From Alistipes shahii WAL 8301 (GTDB lineage Bacteria > Bacteroidota > Bacteroidia > Bacteroidales > Rikenellaceae): a DNA stretch of 64,000 bases. The notes under the pieces are model-generated. The model saw only the letters and a list, made by a program, of their open reading frames with translations. It was not told the DNA's origin and did no database searches. Position 1 is the stretch's first letter; each line of letters begins with the position of its first letter. Location of the stretch: NCBI RefSeq assembly GCF_025145845.1, contig NZ_CP102253.1, positions 124,001-188,000 of the forward strand, given 5' to 3'. Of this stretch, positions 25,619 to 35,743 are shown piece by piece. The position numbers were made by a program, and so were the translations under genes.

Positions 25619-28600
25619 GTAGGCTAAGCACCCGGCGCCTTACCGTATTTCTACGGCAGGTTTCCAAGAACTCGCCCCCGAACCGGACTTACACCTCTCG
25701 GCGTATCCGGCTCTCCACTAATTTTTTTTTTCAGTCTAAACTTTTCCCAGATGCCGCAGCCTGTGGCAACTCGGACACAACGCAATGGTCTTGCGTTTTC
25801 GGGCTGACATGAGCCGTTTCCAACTCTCTTTCTCTTTCAGGTCTTTGAGGTTGCGGACATGGTGCATAATCAGCTTGCCCGTTGCCCCACACAATTCGCA
25901 TTTTTCCGCTTTGAGCCTGTCTGTCAAATTGGTTCGGCTCGCGTCTGCGATAGAGTACGGTTCGATGTCGCAGCTTCCGTTGAACGCCGTTGTCCGGCGT
26001 TTGAAACTTGTCTTGTAAAAGGTTCGGGACTTGATTACCCCTTTCTGCTCGTACTTTACGGTGAACAGTTTGTTGAGACGGTACTTTTTGTTGATTTTTC
26101 GTACCGTGCTCCTATATTTGCCCGCAAATGTTTTATACATGCTGTACTCCATGATATATCTGAAGTTGTGCAGTACGACGCAGTTGTTGGCGATCAGGTA
26201 ATAGTTGCAAAATCCCACTGTTTCCCGATTGTATCGGTCGAGGATTTCAAGATCGTCGTTGAATATCAATCCTGAACGGCATTTGGGTTTCCAAATCTCT
26301 TTCCCGTTGCGGAGCTTGATTTCCATAGCTCCGTATTCCAGAAGTTTGTCCCGCAGCGTTGCCATGCTGACATTCAGCCGGACACGCTTGCCGTAGGTGC
26401 GTCGCAGACGTCCTTGCACATCCCGTCGTTGATGATTGTTCCGTGTTACCGTAATCTCATATCCGAGAAATTTCGCCGATTTACCCGTATGGGTTATCAG
26501 CGTCTTTTCTTCGGACAGTTCGAGGGCGAGGCTTTCGGATAGGAATGATTTAATATCCTCCTTTATCCGCAGTGCATCCTCTTTGCTACCGATTACACCC
26601 AGAATAAAATCGTCGGCGTAACGGATGTATTTGAGCCTGCGGTAACTTCCGTCCATTTCATCTCCGCTTGGAAATGCTGCACGTTCCTGTTCGATGGCTT
26701 TGAGTCTTGCGACCAAAGCCGCCTTCTCAGTCCCGTCTTTTATCTTTTTCAGTTTCCGCACAGTCCGTTTTCGTTCATTGGCCAAATCGTTGCTCTCTTT
26801 GCCCGGCCTGCGTTTGGTTCCCATGTCGAAATGTCGGATATACTCTTTCACGTACTTGTCTAATTTATCGAGGTATATATTCGCCAGAATCGGGCTGACG
26901 ATACCTCCCTGCGGCATTCCGCTGTAAGTGTTGTGAAACGTCCAATCCTCGACGTATCCCGCTTTCAGGAATTTCCGTATCAGACGGATAAAACGGTCAT
27001 CTGAAATGCGCTCCCGCAGGATTCCGACAAGTACATCATGGTCAATGTTGTCGAAGAACCCTTTGATGTCGCCCTCGATAAACCATTTCGCCCCGCTGAA
27101 CGTCTTTTGAATATGAAGTAATGCAGTGTGACAGCTCCGTTTAGGTCGGAAACCGTGCGAGGTGGTCTCAAAATGTCCCTCGTAAATGGCTTCCAGAATC
27201 ATGCGGACTACCTCCTGCACCAGCTTGTCTTCAAAAGCCGGTATTCCCAGAGGGCGCGTTTTCCCGTTTTTCTTCGGGATATGCACCCTCCGCGACGGGT
27301 GAGGCTGATAACTTTCGTCTTTCAACGAGGCTATCAGCGTTTCGATCCGGGCAAGGCTCATCTCGTCGATACTGCGACCGTCGGAGCCTTTGGTCGTACT
27401 GCCTCCGTTCGATGCGATCTTTTGGTAGGCAACATAGAACAACTCTTCGTTGAACAGAATCCGGTAAAGGCGTTCGAACTTGTAGCTCGAATCCTTACTG
27501 TGTTCGTTCAGACTGTTTAATACTCTTTCCGGACTTCTCATAATGTCTCTCACATTATCCATTAAATTGTATTAAAGAAAATTAGCTGCCTCCCTTCGCC
27601 ATGTGCAGGGCGTTACCCTGCCCGGACTACTACGGAGGCTCCGTTACCGTGCCGGATATTCAGAGGTCTGCACCTCATAGCCTTACGGCGTTCCGGTTTA
27701 GGTAATCCCCGTTTACTTACTTAGTAACTGTTGGCATGATGGATTGTCGGATGCGATTTCCGTCCTTTACCATTTATCATGGTTGCTCTGCGGCAAGTTC
27801 TTGCTTGCGTCCGTACCTATACACCGGAGCAGTACCGCAGTATGACGATTTCAGTTACCTTACGTCATAGCCTTCAAGTAGAGCAGCTCGGACTGTCGTT
27901 CAAACAATTCGGTTTTCATCCTCATATCCATCGTTTCATCTTGCCGTTCAGTGGCAGTCTGGTAACTGACTGACTTACGACGTTCCCGACATGCTACACT
28001 CCCCGTCCGGTTTCCCTTTCGGATAAGTCGGGTGATGATAGGTTTTTCAAAGAACACTTACCTAATCCCTTGCCAGTGGGATATTTACTAAGCAGCTTGT
28101 ACGGGCGCACACAAATACTTGATAAATCCCGCCATGCCCGCCTTGGCGATAGCTTTCCATGCTTCTTCGAGCAGTAAAACTTTGCGAATACCCTTCAGCC
28201 GCCGCATCTTTGTAAGGAAGGTCTCCATGATAATCAGTGTAATGACAGGATAAAGGACTTTGTTTTCGCTGATATTATCCAGTTCGAAGACGATGAATCG
28301 CTTATCCAACAAGTCCAACTGCTTGTCAGAGTTCAAGAGGTAGTCGTACTCCCCGCCACGATAGTAAGGTTCGAGAACGTTCAGAAAATTTTCAATATCG
28401 AAATCCTTTTCCCGGACGCGCTTTTTTTCCAACAGACAGCGGTAATCCGTTGCGACGAACTCGTAGAAGGTGTTGAACGAAGGTGTGACCGCAGTGCCGG
28501 TCTTGAGTTGCGAGAGGTATAGGTTCACGGCATTCGACAAGGCCACCTCTTCCGCACGTGTCGGTTCCTCGGATTCGCGCTTCCACAAAGTCAGCAACAG

Positions 28601-31600
28601 CGCCTTGAGCGATTCGCGCTTCTCGACGTCGTACACTCCGTCTTCGACAAAGAAGGGGTTGAAGGCAACGGGGGCATCCTCCTGATAGGTGAAATATATT
28701 CCATCCCGACCTTTGGTTTTCTGCCGGATAAGCGAGCACAATCCTTGATAGGAGTTTCCCGTATCGACAATCACGATATGTGCGCCCTGTTCATAATATT
28801 GCCTGCATATATGATTGAGGATAAAACTTTTGCCTCCCCCTGAAGGCCCGATGACCACACGGTTCCGGTTGCTTATCCATCCTTTTTTCATCGGGTAGTC
28901 GGAGATGTCGAGGTGAATGGGGATACCGCTCACCCGATCCGCCATCTTAATGCCGAAAGGCGACAAAGATGAGCGATAGTTCGTCTCTTCGTTAAACAGA
29001 CACAAGCCCTGTTCGAGAAACGTATAGAAACTTTCTTCGGCGGGAAAATCCCCTTCGTTGCCGGGGATTGCCGCCCAGAAAAGCGTCGGAACATCCACGG
29101 TATTATGACGCGGCGTGCACCCCATAAGTGCCAGCTGCGCCCCTACATCGTTACGGATCTGCTTCAATTCCTCGCTCCCTTCGCCCCATGCCATGACATT
29201 GAAATGGGCGCGTATCGAGGTCAGAGAGAAGGAGTGCGCCTCATTGAGGTAATCGTCGATGTCGAGTAGGTCAGCCCCCTTACGGGAGCTTTCCCCTCTA
29301 AGAACCGTACGTGAGAGTTTCCCCTCATACGGCTCAAGCAATTCAAAACTTTTATTTGTAACTAAAAGCCGGCTCATAGTAACTTCCATTTATTTCTGTT
29401 AGTAATTCGGCTGCAATGATCATGTATTAGGACTTTCGCCTTTCTACTGCTCCCTGTCATTTCAGTAATTTTCCAGGGAGTTTCCCGTGTGATGTGCTTG
29501 CCACACACAGGGCAACATTGCATTTGCTGATTCCACAGGCGATAGATATATTGCTTGCCGTCTAAGTGTGCAAGCATTCTTCGGGTCTTGTATTGATCGA
29601 AGAAATCTTTCCAATCGGCATCATATGGGTTGGCCTCACTGCGGATTTTGATATGTCGCTTTATTTTCGTATCCGACAATCTCACAAGAGTGTGGTATTT
29701 ATCCACTTTCCTGTTTTCAAGCGGTACGGCAAAAGTCCAGCTTCTACCTCTTACAGTGTGATAATACTTGTTGGCAATCCATCGTTTACCTTTTTTGGGA
29801 TGTCTTCTGCGAGACCATCGCCATAGTTTGTTGAAAATTTGTGCATCTGTTTTACGGAAAGTTTCCGATGCAGAACACCCCTTGTAGTAGTTCGCCCATC
29901 CTCTAATGACTGGGTTTAGCAATCGTATCAAAGATTGTTGCTTAGAAGACTTGTTCTTGTCCACTATTTCACGAACCTTATCTAAAAATCTCTTTCGACT
30001 CTTCTTGGATGGTTTTGTGATAAACTTGCCTTTATATTTTCTGATATTGAACCCAAGAAAATCAAACCCTTCTTCTATATGAGTTATCTTAGTCTTTTCT
30101 TCTGATAAGGTAAGCCCTCTTGCTTGAAGAAACTCAATGACTAATGGTTTAACATGGTTCTCCAACAACTCCTTACTCTCTCCTGTGATAATAAAATCAT
30201 CCGCGTAGCGAACAAGATTTATCATAGGAGTATAGTAATTTTTCTTCGAGCGGTTTATCGGAAAGCTATCGGCAAGCAGTTTTTCCAGTCCGTCCAAAGT
30301 CATATTTGCAAGAGTTGGGGAGATGATGCCGCCTTGAGGAGTTCCCTCCTCTGTCGGAAAAAGTTGCTTGTTGAAAATAAATCCACTTTTCAACCATTTA
30401 CGGAGCAAAACTTTATCCATAGGGATATTGTCAAGCAACCATTCATGACTGATATGGTCGAAACAACCTTTGATATCACCTTCTAAGATCCATTGTGGGG
30501 ATGTCGTCCTTGCCAGGTCATTGAAGCATTGTTGAACGGCATCTGCCGTGCTCCTTTCTTTTCTGAAACCATAAGAATTGGCATCAGCCGTTGTTTCAGC
30601 TACGGGAGCCAGTGCCATCAGATACAATGCCTGCATAGCCCGGTCTTTCATAGTTGGTATACCCAATGGTCTTAATTTCCCGTTACTCTTTCTGATATGT
30701 ACTCGTCTCAGAGGTTGGGGTGTATAACCTCTCCTTTTCAGTTCGGTTATTGCACACACTTTAGCATCTGGCGTTTTCCATGTTACCATATCGACGCCAG
30801 CCGTTTTACTCCCATTATTGGAAGTTACACGTCTTACCGCTAATGCTTTAGCGTAAAACGAGTGGGTCAGTGTCCACTGCAAGGCTTTGACCTTGTTGTG
30901 GCGACCCTCTTTTTGAGCCTTTACAATACGCGCTTGTAGCTTTTGAACCGCAGCTTCGCATTTGAGCCAATTTATACTGTCCCATTTGCTCTGCGTTTGG
31001 TCAGTCGATGCACACGATTTTTTAATTTCGTTCATTTGCTTTTCTCCTTTTAAAAGTTCTAAAAGTTTCTTGTAAAGAATCACCTACCGCAGAAGTCAGC
31101 CTGCTTTCGCAGCGGGATGATGTTTCAATCCCTATTCACCCCATTACAGGGTGGCATTCGCTTTTTCTGCAATCCTATACCCGCACTCCATTCGGCATTC
31201 CTTACGGTCTGCTTACCTGTCATTGGCAGGAGAAATACGGGCTTACTACGTTCCGTGCAAGTAACTTATAAGTGGGTTAGGTTCTGTCTATTACACCGGC
31301 AGTACTCTGTTCGTGTATTCCCAGAATGGAGAGGAATAACCGACTGCTTCCCTTTTGGGCTGAAGCCTATCAGTATCTTTGGCTTCTTCAACCTTACGAC
31401 GTTTAGACGACAGTTCGCTTACGCTAACCATACCACCCAAGCCAAGCTCCCTGACTGTATGATACTAACAGCCATTGTCTTTCCCTCACGGTTCTGACTG
31501 CTCCTTTCGGAAGGGCTACCTTGTCTGGACAGCTTTGATACAGTATATTACTATTGGTGCATCTGTCCATAGGCTACCGTTGACGAAACAACGGGTTAAA

Positions 31601-34600
31601 TCTAAGTTTAACAATTACTTACACAGCGACGTATCGCACCCATTCCTTGTTGATCTGATTCGAACGACTATACTGCGCGAGCGACTGCATGTTACGGGCC
31701 GTACGTTCGAACTGCCTGAGGTTCTCGTCGCTGTTATCCAAAAACAGGTCGAGTAGGTCGGGAGCATTACTGCTCCCTTCCCCTCTAAGAACCGTACGTG
31801 ATACTTTCGCATCATACGGCTCAAGCAACTCAAAGTTTCTATTATGAAACCGGCTCATAAGCTCTAATTTTACGGGTAAGTGTACGACTGCATCTGTCAT
31901 GGGCGATGATTTTGGATTTGCCGGACTTGTCGGATAACTCCGCAATAGTCCAGATTTTATCCGCGTCGATTATCTCGCCGCACAACGGACAACGCTGATT
32001 TTGTTTCTCCCACATTCTGAGAAAGCCCTGTTTGCCTTTGAGAGAGCTTAACATTTTCATCCTGTTACGCATCTCAAAGTATGGTCGCCATTCCGGGTCG
32101 AATGGGTTGGCTTTGCTGCGGATTTTGATAGGCTTGGTCTTCGTATCAATATCGGATAGATACTTCAGTGTGTACGGAAATGGTTTCCCGTTGTTCTTCA
32201 GCATCGTACCGAATGTCCACGCCCGGCCTTTCTTCGACAGAAAATACCTGTTGTAAACCCACTTCTTACCCTTGTGGCGGTGGCGGCGTAATGCCCACGC
32301 CCACAGTTTGTAGAAGATTTGTGCGTCTGCGTTCTTGAAGGTTTTGGCGGCTACGCAACCCTTGTAATAGTTGCCCCAACCGGTTATGACGGGGTTCAGA
32401 AGTCCGATAAGTTTATCCTGCCTGATGGCCTGATTCTTACGAATAATGGCTTTAATCTTGGCGAGGAATTCCTTAACATTCTTCTTTGACGGCTTGATAA
32501 GCAGCGTACCTTTATATTTCCTAACATTGAAACCCAGAAAATCAAATCCTTCGTCGATATGAGTAATCTTCGTCTTTTCTTCTGATAGGGTAAGCCCCCG
32601 TGCTTGAAGAAACTCACTGACTGCAGGTCTGACAAGTGTTTCCAGTGTTTCCCTGTCGGAACAGGTAATTATAAAATCGTCTGCATATCGTACCAGATTC
32701 ACCATAGGATTGAAATATCCCATTTTGGTACGTCTCAGTTTGAAATTCTCTGCAAGCATTGCTTGCAGGCCGTCGAGTGCCATATTCGCGAGTGTCGGCG
32801 ATATGATACCGCCCTGCGGCGCACCTTCCTCGGTGGGAAACAGTTGCCGGTTGAATACGAATCCACTTTCCAGCCATTTACAGAGCATGACCTTATCCGT
32901 AGGGATATTGTCGAGTAGCCACTGGTGGCTGATGTGGTCGAAACAACCTTTGATGTCTCCCTCGAGTATCCATTGCGGAGATACCTCTTTTGAAAGTATC
33001 GTATGGCATTGTACTATCGCATCGACCGTACACCTTTCCCTACGGAAGCCGTAAGAGTGTCTGTCGGCGGTAGTTTCTGCTACCGGGTTCAGAGCCATGA
33101 GGTATAATGCCTGCATGGCCCTGTCTTTCATTGTGGGTATTCCTAACGGACGGAGTTTGCCGTTACTCTTCTTGATATGTACCCTTCGTAACGGTTGCGG
33201 GTTGTAGCCACGTCTTTTCAGATCGGCGACAGCACCCATTTTTGCGTTGGGAGTAGTCCAGAGAACTTTATCCACTCCCGCCGTGTTCTTACCTTTGTTA
33301 GAGGTAACTCGTTTGACCGCCAACGCTTTGGCGTAAAACGAGTGGGTCAATGTCCATTGCAGGGCTTTTACCTTGCCCGGACGACCCTCTTTCTGAGCCT
33401 TTACAATACGTCCTTGCAGCTTCTGAACCGCAGCTTCGCATCCGGCCCAATCAATGTCGGTCCAGTTGTTCCACTGCCTACGGTCAGCAGGCGCACACGA
33501 TAAATTAATCTCGTTCATTTGCATTCCTTCTTTTAGAAAGTTCTACATAGTTTCTTGTAAAGAGTCACCTCGCAGAAGTCTGCCCGCTTTCGCGGCGGAG
33601 TGACGTTGAAACTCCTATCCGCCCCGTTACAGGACGGCATTCGCTTTTTCTGCGTTCCCATACCCGCACCTCATTCGGCTTTCCTTGCGGTCGGCTTACC
33701 TGCCCGAAGGCAGGAGAGATACGGGTTTACCAAGTTTCGCGTAAGTAACAAATGAGCGGGTTAGGTTCTGTCCGTTGCGCCGGCAGTGCTTTGTCCGTGT
33801 AACCCCACAATACAAAGGGTTATCCGACTGCGTTACCTTTTGGTTCAAGCCTCTCAGCAACTTTGGCTTGTTCGTACATTACGACGCTTATAACAGTTCG
33901 CTTGTGCTAACCATACCGCCCAGCCTCGCTCCCCGACTCTTTTGTGCTAAGAGCAGTTGCCGTTCCCTCGCGGTTCGGGCTTCTCCTTGCGGAAGGGCTA
34001 CTTTGTCCGGCCAGCTTCGCACCCCGCCTTTTGAGCGACGCACGTGACCGTAGGCTACTATTGACGGAACAATAGGTTTAATCTGATCTGAATGATATTT
34101 GTTACTTCATTTGATTGTTAAACAATTACTTACACGACCTCTTGTCGCACATATTGATTGTAGATGTGGTTGCACGAGAGCAGCAATCCTACGGGAGCGG
34201 CGAATGAAAGCCGACAATCGGAACGCTCCGTCGAGAGGCGTTCGTAGCGGTCATCCGTACGAACGCTGCCGGGGAGGTCGTCCAGATCGGAAAGCGTATG
34301 CAGGCACAACGCCTTGTCGCCGATCCACATCCGGTCGGGATCGAGACGCATGTCTTGTAACGGAGTCTTCCCGGACGGTGACAGCGTGAGATAACGTTCG
34401 AGGATTCCCGAAGATTCGGGAGTCCCGGCAATCTCGTCCGCTCCGAGACGCCGCAGCCGGATATGGCCGCTCTCGCGGACGATGCTGGCGAACTGCTCCA
34501 CAGCTTCCAGAAAGCGCGTCGTCGTATCTTTGTCCTGTAACTCTTTCGGGACGAGCGTACCCCGGCACAGCACACTGCAATCGCTCTGACGACGGCTTTG

Positions 34601-34963
34601 CGCACGGGTTGTCTTCGTAATGAACAGGTAGCAGGTATGATGCAGAAAAGGACGTTCGTTGAAATGCCGCTCGAACGACCGGCTCAAGAAACTCAAATCG
34701 TCTTTCCCGATGTCGGAACGATATTGCTCCTGAACGAAAATATCCTGCTTGTGCACCACGGTATAGTCCGGAAGCACCTTCACCGCTTTGAGCCATACGC
34801 CGTGCAGCGCTTCATATTCCTGCGAAGAGACGGTAAACAACTCCGGAAGCGTAACCTCGAACGCCACCGTGATGTTGGCGTCTTTGGAGAGGATACAATC
34901 GTGTTCGACCTTTCAGATCGGAAATTTCCGTTCGAGGGTTTCGGTTTTCAGGGTGTTATTCAT
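25185..34963 (-). CDS. traG: TraG, VirB4-type conjugation ATPase, split by three group II introns
   Basis: Four exons (34963-34151, 31747-31640, 29260-28111, 25618-25185) join at the intron boundaries into one frame of 835 codons, normal for the family. Key parts: KVEHDCILSKDANIT near the N-terminus; LPDYTVVHKQD; FLSRSFERHFNERPFLHHTC; NKEW joined to IDDYLNEAHS across introns 2; Walker A GPSGGGKS at about residue 444; Walker B LLLEEAW at about 670; KYL joined to YKTCRKYFGE across intron 3. It powers assembly and transfer at the inner membrane. Codon 17 is TGA (34913-34915; FPI-UGA-KVEHD), where related TraG proteins have Trp. Expression therefore needs three splicing events and UGA decoding. 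Confidence 0.9.
25619..28110 (-). mobile_element. Group II intron 3 in traG
   Basis: 2492 bp, from GTGCGCCC (28110) to CCTAC (25623-25619). Domain V lies at 25713-25680 (GAGCCGGATAC...GTCCGGTTC). It encodes a maturase at 27562-25736. Domain V and the encoded protein differ from introns 1 and 2, so it is a separate lineage that arrived independently. It splits a Tyr codon (one base in exon 3, two in exon 4). Confidence 0.9.
25736..27562 (-). CDS. Group II intron reverse transcriptase/maturase with HNH domain (intron 3)
   Basis: 608 residues: RT domain (VHIPKKNGKTRPLGIPAFED, GFRPKRSCHTALLHI, SGMPQGGIVSPILANIYLD, RYADDF at about 315), an insertion rich in Lys/Arg/Glu (about 230-290), maturase domain, and a C-terminal HNH nuclease motif (CELCGATGKLIMHHVRNL ... 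CPSCHRLRH). The HNH would cut the bottom strand during retrohoming. Of a mitochondrial-like maturase type, unlike the other two introns. Confidence 0.92.
   Translation of the reverse strand: MDNVRDIMRSPERVLNSLNEHSKDSSYKFERLYRILFNEELFYVAYQKIASNGGSTTKGSDGRSIDEMSLARIETLIASLKDESYQPHPSRRVHIPKKNGKTRPLGIPAFEDKLVQEVVRMILEAIYEGHFETTSHGFRPKRSCHTALLHIQKTFSGAKWFIEGDIKGFFDNIDHDVLVGILRERISDDRFIRLIRKFLKAGYVEDWTFHNTYSGMPQGGIVSPILANIYLDKLDKYVKEYIRHFDMGTKRRPGKESNDLANERKRTVRKLKKIKDGTEKAALVARLKAIEQERAAFPSGDEMDGSYRRLKYIRYADDFILGVIGSKEDALRIKEDIKSFLSESLALELSEEKTLITHTGKSAKFLGYEITVTRNNHQRRDVQGRLRRTYGKRVRLNVSMATLRDKLLEYGAMEIKLRNGKEIWKPKCRSGLIFNDDLEILDRYNRETVGFCNYYLIANNCVVLHNFRYIMEYSMYKTFAGKYRSTVRKINKKYRLNKLFTVKYEQKGVIKSRTFYKTSFKRRTTAFNGSCDIEPYSIADASRTNLTDRLKAEKCELCGATGKLIMHHVRNLKDLKEKESWKRLMSARKRKTIALCPSCHRLRHLGKV
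28111..29260 (-). CDS. traG: traG exon 3 (Walker A and Walker B region)
   Basis: Starts IDDYLNEAHSFSLTSIRAHF right after intron 2 and ends ...GFIKYL plus one base of the next codon before GTGCGCC. It encodes the ATPase core. The frame runs through with no stop. Confidence 0.88.
29261..31639 (-). mobile_element. Group II intron 2 in traG
   Basis: 2379 bp, from GTGCGAT (31639) to CTCGAC (29266-29261). Domain V lies at 29335-29302 (GAGCCGTATG...GTACGGTTC). It encodes a maturase at 31035-29374. It is a relative of intron 1 inserted only 108 bp away in the spliced message; the exon bases at the two 5' junctions differ (ATCAATAT versus AAGGAATGG), so the two copies must use different exon-binding sequences. 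Confidence 0.9.
29374..31035 (-). CDS. Group II intron reverse transcriptase/maturase (intron 2)
   Basis: 553 residues, starting MNEIKKSCASTDQTQSKWDS (a good GGAG ribosome-binding site precedes it; the frame is open upstream). RT palm EGTPQGGIISPTLANMTLD, catalytic RYADDF at about 277, maturase domain (SSKQQSLIRLLNPVIRGWAN) and a C-terminal Cys/His region (CPVCGKHITRETPW, HDHCSR). Clearly paralogous to the intron 1 protein. Presumably active, since no frame damage is visible. Confidence 0.92.
   Translation of the reverse strand: MNEIKKSCASTDQTQSKWDSINWLKCEAAVQKLQARIVKAQKEGRHNKVKALQWTLTHSFYAKALAVRRVTSNNGSKTAGVDMVTWKTPDAKVCAITELKRRGYTPQPLRRVHIRKSNGKLRPLGIPTMKDRAMQALYLMALAPVAETTADANSYGFRKERSTADAVQQCFNDLARTTSPQWILEGDIKGCFDHISHEWLLDNIPMDKVLLRKWLKSGFIFNKQLFPTEEGTPQGGIISPTLANMTLDGLEKLLADSFPINRSKKNYYTPMINLVRYADDFIITGESKELLENHVKPLVIEFLQARGLTLSEEKTKITHIEEGFDFLGFNIRKYKGKFITKPSKKSRKRFLDKVREIVDKNKSSKQQSLIRLLNPVIRGWANYYKGCSASETFRKTDAQIFNKLWRWSRRRHPKKGKRWIANKYYHTVRGRSWTFAVPLENRKVDKYHTLVRLSDTKIKRHIKIRSEANPYDADWKDFFDQYKTRRMLAHLDGKQYIYRLWNQQMQCCPVCGKHITRETPWKITEMTGSSRKAKVLIHDHCSRITNRNKWKLL
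31640..31747 (-). CDS. traG: traG exon 2 (36 codons between introns 1 and 2)
   Basis: 108 bp encoding LFLDNSDENLRQFERTARN through NQINKEW. It aligns with the TraG region that follows NHIYNQY. It is bounded by the 3' end of intron 1 (CGAC, 31750-31748) and the 5' end of intron 2 (GTGCGAT, 31639 downward). Confidence 0.85.
31748..34150 (-). mobile_element. Group II intron 1 in traG
   Basis: 2403 bp. The 5' end is GTGCGAC, and the 3' end is CGAC preceded by domain VI. Domain V is the 34-base hairpin at 31822-31789 (starts GAGCCGTATG, ends GTACGGTTC). It encodes a reverse transcriptase/maturase at 33524-31842. The sequence after the 5' end and in domains V-VI is closely similar to intron 2, so both belong to one lineage. 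Excision restores the traG frame. Confidence 0.9.
31842..33524 (-). CDS. Group II intron reverse transcriptase/maturase (intron 1)
   Basis: 560 residues. RT domain with VHIKKSNGKLRPLGIPTMKD, the palm block EGAPQGGIISPTLANMALD and the catalytic RYADDF at about 278. Maturase X domain follows (AIIRKNQAIRQDKLIGLLNPV, ITGWGNYYKG). A C-terminal zinc-finger/HNH-like region has CPLCGEIIDADKIW and a later HDRCSR. It assists splicing and retrohoming of its intron. Start at 33524, or MNEINLS six bases on. Confidence 0.92.
   Translation of the reverse strand: MQMNEINLSCAPADRRQWNNWTDIDWAGCEAAVQKLQGRIVKAQKEGRPGKVKALQWTLTHSFYAKALAVKRVTSNKGKNTAGVDKVLWTTPNAKMGAVADLKRRGYNPQPLRRVHIKKSNGKLRPLGIPTMKDRAMQALYLMALNPVAETTADRHSYGFRRERCTVDAIVQCHTILSKEVSPQWILEGDIKGCFDHISHQWLLDNIPTDKVMLCKWLESGFVFNRQLFPTEEGAPQGGIISPTLANMALDGLQAMLAENFKLRRTKMGYFNPMVNLVRYADDFIITCSDRETLETLVRPAVSEFLQARGLTLSEEKTKITHIDEGFDFLGFNVRKYKGTLLIKPSKKNVKEFLAKIKAIIRKNQAIRQDKLIGLLNPVITGWGNYYKGCVAAKTFKNADAQIFYKLWAWALRRHRHKGKKWVYNRYFLSKKGRAWTFGTMLKNNGKPFPYTLKYLSDIDTKTKPIKIRSKANPFDPEWRPYFEMRNRMKMLSSLKGKQGFLRMWEKQNQRCPLCGEIIDADKIWTIAELSDKSGKSKIIAHDRCSRTLTRKIRAYEPVS
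34151..34963 (-). CDS. traG: traG exon 1 (residues 1-271)
   Basis: Begins MNNTLKTETLERKFPI, contains TGA at codon 17, and ends at ...NHIYNQY directly before the intron start GTGCGAC (34150 downward). The exon length is divisible by three, so intron 1 lies exactly between codons. Confidence 0.85.
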
Positions 34964-34967
34964 GTTT

Positions 34968-35282
34968 CTAATGTTGGTTTAGAATTCTTGCCACACTTTT
35001 TCGGGAGACGATACGTCGCGGATGCCGCCGTGCGGCGAGGAGCTTCATCAGTCCGTAAGCCCCGTACTTGCGGTTCAGACGGAAGGTCAGCGCCACAAGC
35101 GCACCGCCCAGCCCCACGCCCGCGACAAGGCATGCCACCTGATCGACACCGCCCATATAAAGTACGACTACGAGAATGAAAACGGCGAGCAGGCCGCCGG
35201 CGAAGAGGAAGAGGTACTGCGCCCGCAGCCCCTTGAACTCCACCTGGCGGCCCACGCCTTTATTGATCGGATATTCGGCCAT
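34968..35282 (-). CDS. traF: Conjugative transposon protein TraF (DUF4133)
   Basis: 104 residues: YPINKGVGRQVEFKGLRAQY head, two membrane helices (about 26-45 and 51-70) and a basic tail (RKYGAYGLMKLLAARRHPRR). Matches the VirB3-like TraF slot between traE and traG. The stop TAG lies 4 bp ahead of traG. Confidence 0.9.
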   Translation of the reverse strand: MAEYPINKGVGRQVEFKGLRAQYLFLFAGGLLAVFILVVVLYMGGVDQVACLVAGVGLGGALVALTFRLNRKYGAYGLMKLLAARRHPRRIVSRKSVARILNQH

Positions 35283-35285
35283 CGT

Positions 35286-35600
35286 CTAAAGGAAAAACGA
35301 ACGCAGAATCGTGGCGGCGACGATCAGGAAGATACAGGCTCCGAACCAGCTCGCAGCGGTTTTAGACGTATCCGGATCGCCCGAACTGAACTTCTGATAG
35401 ACCCGCACTCCGCCGATCAGGCCGATGACGGCGCCGATGGCGTAGATCAGCTTGGTCGCCGGGTCGAAATACGACGTGACCATCTGCGTAGCCTCCTGAA
35501 TGCCGGCCATGCCGTTGCCTTGCTGCGCTGCGGCGTGCTGCACCGTGGCGAGCAGTCATACGGCGATTCATGCCGAACTGAAAATGAGTTTTCTTTTCAT
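35286..35600 (-). CDS. traE: Conjugative transposon protein TraE (DUF4134) with two in-frame TGA codons in the signal peptide
   Basis: From ATG at 35600 the frame reads MKRKLIFSSA-UGA-IAV-UGA-LLATVQHAAAQ and then the TraE body (GNGMAGIQEATQMVTSYFDP, AIGAVIGLIGGVRVYQKF, TSKTAASWFGACIFLIVAAT) to TAG. TGA codons are at 35568-35570 (codon 11) and 35556-35558 (codon 15). Only when both are read as an amino acid does the protein have a normal hydrophobic signal ending in A-A-A-Q. Trp would fit the hydrophobic core. Without readthrough the mature body has no export signal. VirB2-like pilin slot, 104 residues if read through. Confidence 0.8.
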
Positions 35601-35743
35601 GGATGATTGTGTTTTTTAATTCGACTTCAGATTTTCTCTCCGGGCGCTGGGCCCGTGATTCATGCGTGCTGCTCATCCTGTCGTCAGCCTGAATCGTAGT
35701 ATCCGGGAGCTTTCATAGCTTCGCATTTTTTAAGTTGAACAAT

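Noticed and set aside
29374..33524. Reverse transcriptases as retrons or diversity-generating elements
   Set aside because: They lie inside sequences with group II domain V and GTGCG...AY ends and carry maturase domains.
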